Assembly (NCBI GenBank): GCA_019448385.1
Contig: JAGTXO010000055.1
Span: forward strand, 62,001-126,000
DNA length: 64,000 nucleotides
Reading direction: 5' to 3'
Origin: Diacronema lutheri
Taxonomy: Eukaryota; Haptophyta; Pavlovophyceae; Pavlovales; Pavlovaceae
Under the pieces are notes generated by a model. The model was not told the origin of the DNA, searched no databases, and saw only the letters and a program-made list of their open reading frames with translations. Both the position numbers and the translations under genes were made by a program. This document shows positions 62,001 through 64,000 of the stretch, piece by piece; position 1 is the first letter of the stretch; the number at the start of each line of letters is the position of its first letter.

Positions 62001-63168
62001 TGCCGCGCGCCGTGCGAGCGGAGAAGTGAAGCACGATTGGGAGCGCGGGGAGCACGACGCGATCACAGACGGCGCCGCGGCGGAGGCGCGCGCGCCCGCC
62101 GCGCGCCTCGCACGCGCAGCCGAAGCTGCGCGTGGCGGCGGCGTAGATGACGGCGCAGACGACGACGACGGCGGCGGCGGCGGCGCACGCAGGAGCGCCC
62201 GCGTCGGGCTCGCCGACGCGCTCGTTGAGGTGGCCGAGCTGCTTGACGGGAATCGGCGGTTTGGCGCGGGTCGGCTTGCCCTCGAGCCCGCGCGCGCGGC
62301 CGCGGCGGACGGCGCGCGGCTGATGCGCGGCCGGTGCGGCGGCATTGAACTGCGCGCGCCGGTCGCGCGTTGGGACGGCGGCGCGTGCGCACAGTTTGCG
62401 CACAGGTTGGGCCTCGGCCGCCATGCGCCGAGTTTTGCGGCCAACTTGAACGGCGAGCGCCTGTGCGCGCTGCACGCCAGCCAGCTGCCCGGCCTCGGCG
62501 TGCGCGACCCGCTCGAGCAGCGCGCGCTCCTCTCCGCGGTGCGCGAGCTCAACGCTGCCGAGGCGGCACGGCTCGAGTTTGCACGGCTCGTTGCGGCCAT
62601 CGCTCGCGGCGCGGCTGGCGGCGTGGCCGCATCGCTCCACCCGCGCGAGCCGCAGCCCGCGCAGCTGCCGCCGCAGCCGCACCAGCCGCGCGCCGCGCGC
62701 CGATCGCCGCCCGCGTGCGGTGGCGGCAAAGATGAACACAGCGCGCAGCGCACCTTCGAGCAGATCCCCGTCCCGCGCGTGCCCGGTGCGGACGAGCGCC
62801 TGCGCGGACTGCGCGCGCGGCTCCTCAGCCGGCAGCAGGCGGACGAGGCCGCCGTGGCCGCCGCGCGCGGCGCGGGCGCGGGTGCGCCGCTCGTGGCGGC
62901 CGCGGCTATGGCCGCGGGCCTGCCGCCGCCCGCGTGCCTGCCGTTGGCTCTCTGCGCGCTCTTTGCGCCCTCCAACTCGGCCGACGCCGCCGCCGCAGAC
63001 GCGCGCGCGCGCTCTCCGTCGGCGTCGCCACGCGGCCTTGCGGGACGGTCGCCGCGGCGCGTCGCCGGCATGGTGCGACGCGGCGCGTCGCGGGCTGCGA
63101 GCTTCGCCACGCCCACCACGCACGCGCCGCGCGCGTCGGCGCCGCCAGCCGCCTCGTCGCGCGCCTGA
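59080..63168 (+). CDS. EF-hand, leucine-rich-repeat and SAM domain protein
   Basis: Open frame of 1362 residues, apparently intronless. One canonical EF-hand loop [12 protein letters not shown] lies at about residues 75-86. Ribonuclease-inhibitor-type LRRs fill about 180-300 and 465-900: [76 protein letters not shown]. Then come eight GEGEGQ units, a disordered acidic region, and a SAM domain at about 1095-1160 ([38 protein letters not shown]). The combination of calcium sensor, LRR and SAM suggests a scaffold, but I know no direct counterpart. Start 59080 is used because the next in-frame Met is inside the EF-hand. Confidence 0.72.
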   Translation: MMTRRVNDAGIVRTAWIELRQPPHPATSGALPAISANADDGVWRPQFERRKTLYAEVLSAAEFAQFERAFQRFDLDGSGDLRMVELEGVLRALGRTPSVTQLRALLAGSSVLDFHRLVVAVARMARSDAQPEPWLAALFADGLATEVVLGDGAISAEARQPTIAALLAMADHLLPTARRLRTLSLAGAAIGPFAACELCAALPCRAPGGELRVLDLSRCPFGALAAPALAELVERNGTIDDLRLSAVGLREPAGGHLLAALGRNAHELPLRLELGGNALDDATMAGIAERTACNRLSRELAPLFAQPPPAAGGARAPLALRSHGLAAAHAEHVARTLEAWRARALRDEFASAGRGAEGARRRMPQRAFRPTPVGPSADGGLGDQRRTHARARRGPPRGVLIEEVDVSENAQLGALGLARLLSAPPPPSPPPPRSSRSPRSPTAAAAARLPPVDPVAGASAIFRNVRSLNLAGCSLGDGGVCELLVALGVSSERLEAAAAGAPWAALGAEPAVVRYAPPMAQLARLDLSCNELTGALPRGWVRAGDGEALRAHALHTSIANLSVRSVSVRPPQPAPDADSARVRAPTRRESGDLAGLAGSASASSSHDAPLSARELAANAPHAAADSPRAPSPPLLPALAPADADAAAVAAGGTWGVPLGRALNVRAGTLRHLSLSHNPLLSDACVRALLDELEQPAALHTLQLHGTATANGAALALARCAQRGAALRALSVGAACGDDGVRALLAVSAGASDAPARRAPAPVHTLAFDAAVTDSGARFAAELIGAGQLPRLADLRLGRGLTAAAMPALALALVSPGCALRMLSVAHNAALADGALAALFAALGANGSLTRVDCEGCALGVEAAAALCAALGTNGTLLALRTTPSLPRASYAALAPLRRDRWLDGVDSDKGQGEGEGQGEGEGQGEGEGQGEGEGQGEGEGQGEGEGQGEGEGQGEGEGQGEGEGEVGVERRFHAAARRASGEVKHDWERGEHDAITDGAAAEARAPAARLARAAEAARGGGVDDGADDDDGGGGGARRSARVGLADALVEVAELLDGNRRFGAGRLALEPARAAAADGARLMRGRCGGIELRAPVARWDGGACAQFAHRLGLGRHAPSFAANLNGERLCALHASQLPGLGVRDPLEQRALLSAVRELNAAEAARLEFARLVAAIARGAAGGVAASLHPREPQPAQLPPQPHQPRAARRSPPACGGGKDEHSAQRTFEQIPVPRVPGADERLRGLRARLLSRQQADEAAVAAARGAGAGAPLVAAAAMAAGLPPPACLPLALCALFAPSNSADAAAADARARSPSASPRGLAGRSPRRVAGMVRRGASRAASFATPTTHAPRASAPPAASSRA
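61801..61974 (+). repeat. 18-bp exonic minisatellite encoding GEGEGQ
   Basis: Eight to nine copies of GGCGAGGGCGAGGGCCAA plus partial units encode GEGEGQ repeats between the LRR and SAM parts. The frame is kept. Confidence 0.92.
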
Positions 63169-63239
63169 CGGGCCGTTACAGCTGGCATGGCGCGCTGGCG
63201 CGCCGCCACGCGGTGTGGCGGGCCGTGCGCGCGCAGGGC

Positions 63240-63420
63240 GCGCGGATGGGGCACACGTGAAAAGCTCGTTGAGCCTTCGAAAAGCCCGCATTTTACCGCA
63301 GTCGTGTGGAAGGAAATTCAAATTTCCGCAACCGCGCGCCTTCAACATTTGAAAATTCCGAGGTGCTCATTTTCCAAGGGCCTCGTTGCACCTCAAGACT
63401 CGACCACGCAATCTCCCTGC
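63240..63420 (+). promoter_or_regulatory. AT-rich, palindrome-bearing upstream region
   Basis: Unusually AT-rich for this DNA, with the near palindrome GGAAATTCAAATTTCC at about 63311-63326 and a related TTTGAAAATTCC about 40 bp later, ending at the ATG at 63421. Probably promoter of the secreted gene that follows. Confidence 0.45.
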
Positions 63421-64000
63421 ATGCACGCACACGGCCTCCGCGCGCTCGGCGCGCTCCTGCCGCTCGCCGTCAGCGCGAGCGCCGCCGCCGACGTGATCTC
63501 CGCCCCTCCAAACGCCGGCACGACGATCGACTGCCGGCTCTCGCTCGTCGTGATGGAGCTCGGCGACCGCGAGTACTCGGCGACGTCCGACGTCGTCTCC
63601 AATGAGAATGTCTGGCTCTGCTCGCCGCCCGACGCGGACCCGAGTGGCATCGCCGATGAGAGCATCGTGCTGTACGGCGCTGAGCTCGACGAGCTTTCCG
63701 AATCCGAGCATCCCGGCCAGCTCGTGCGCATCCGCCAGGACGCTCCGGCCGTGCGCGCCGCCAACGCTACGCAGCTCGCCGCCTCGACGCGCCACGCATT
63801 TGGTAGCCAGAGGATGGCTCGCCCCGCTCGCATCGTCGAGGTCCTTGGCACGCTATCCGACCACGGCCGTCGGCTTGTGCGCACCGGCGGCGCTGGCTAT
63901 GTCGACCGCACGCGCTCGCACGGCTCGCGCTCCGTGCTGAGTGTCATCGTCAACGTCGCCGTCGGGGGCGGCACGCGCGCAACGTGGCCAAAGTCGTGCG
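63421..64000 (+). CDS. Secreted protein, 3' end outside window
   Basis: An open frame from ATG 63421 runs to the last base, 193 codons so far. The start HAHGLRALGALLPLAVSASA is a clear signal peptide with cleavage near SASAAA. It continues DCRLSLVVMELGDREYSATS, NENVWLCSPPDADPSGIADE and SVLSVIVNVAVGGGTRATWP. The last part resembles the lead-in of algal gametolysin-type (M11) metalloproteases, which would have HExxH further on; this is a weak guess because that part is not in the window. Confidence 0.6.
   Translation, partial: MHAHGLRALGALLPLAVSASAAADVISAPPNAGTTIDCRLSLVVMELGDREYSATSDVVSNENVWLCSPPDADPSGIADESIVLYGAELDELSESEHPGQLVRIRQDAPAVRAANATQLAASTRHAFGSQRMARPARIVEVLGTLSDHGRRLVRTGGAGYVDRTRSHGSRSVLSVIVNVAVGGGTRATWPKSC

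Overview
The window looks like nuclear DNA from a very GC-rich, flagellated, plastid-bearing protist. A haptophyte-type alga such as a pavlovophyte is my best guess; this is inference, because no marker gene settles the lineage. The evidence is spliceosomal introns in most of the conserved genes, ciliary genes (dynein-2 light intermediate chain, BBSome subunit BBIP1), plastid-type targeting sequences and a double AP2 transcription factor. No prokaryotic operon structure, tRNA, rRNA or CRISPR array was seen.

The 64 kb hold about 32 genes, roughly one per 2 kb. Left to right: a 5'-incomplete Sfi1-like coiled protein (1-4468), SEM1/DSS1 and an F-box gene (4.9-7.2 kb), a RagA GTPase and an SRPBCC membrane protein (7.5-9.6 kb), a Cys-rich membrane protein, an SDR and a lumenal protein (9.6-12.6 kb), an RS/G-patch splicing protein and DYNC2LI1 (12.8-17.3 kb), a PPC/coiled-coil protein (17.3-19.5 kb), GIGYF and EIPR1 (19.9-26.4 kb), an ankyrin protein, ataxin-2 and a NIPA transporter (26.4-31.9 kb). 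A TTC27 homologue and a GT61 glycosyltransferase (32-39.5 kb) are separated by a complete-looking Mutator-like DNA transposon (34812-37862). Next come a VTT/DedA protein, a secreted Cys-rich protein, borealin, prohibitin-1, a kinesin-13-like motor with a C-terminal SAM domain, an ABCG half-transporter and BBIP1 (39.6-49.1 kb). The right part has the AP2 factor, a poorly resolved stretch, NUP50, a cyclic-nucleotide-binding coiled-coil protein, a THEM6-type thioesterase, an EF-hand/LRR/SAM protein and the start of a secreted protein that runs off the end (49.5-64 kb).

Three patterns cut across the genes. First, most neighbours are divergent or convergent with tiny spacers; start-to-start gaps as small as 19-36 bp imply shared bidirectional promoters. 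Second, of 33 introns whose boundaries I could place by reading-frame phase, 24 begin GTGCG and only 4 begin GTGAG, while 2 use GC donors. Third, introns and low-complexity loops are full of lineage-specific minisatellites with different unit lengths (5, 12, 13, 14, 15, 18, 21, 24 and 30 bp).

The most striking object is the transposon. It landed in a 30-bp gap between two divergent start codons and put the same 343-bp terminal repeat, in the same relative orientation, directly in front of both genes. Exon coordinates below come from matching GT/GC...AG sites with codon phase and protein family alignment from memory; no database or transcript search was run.
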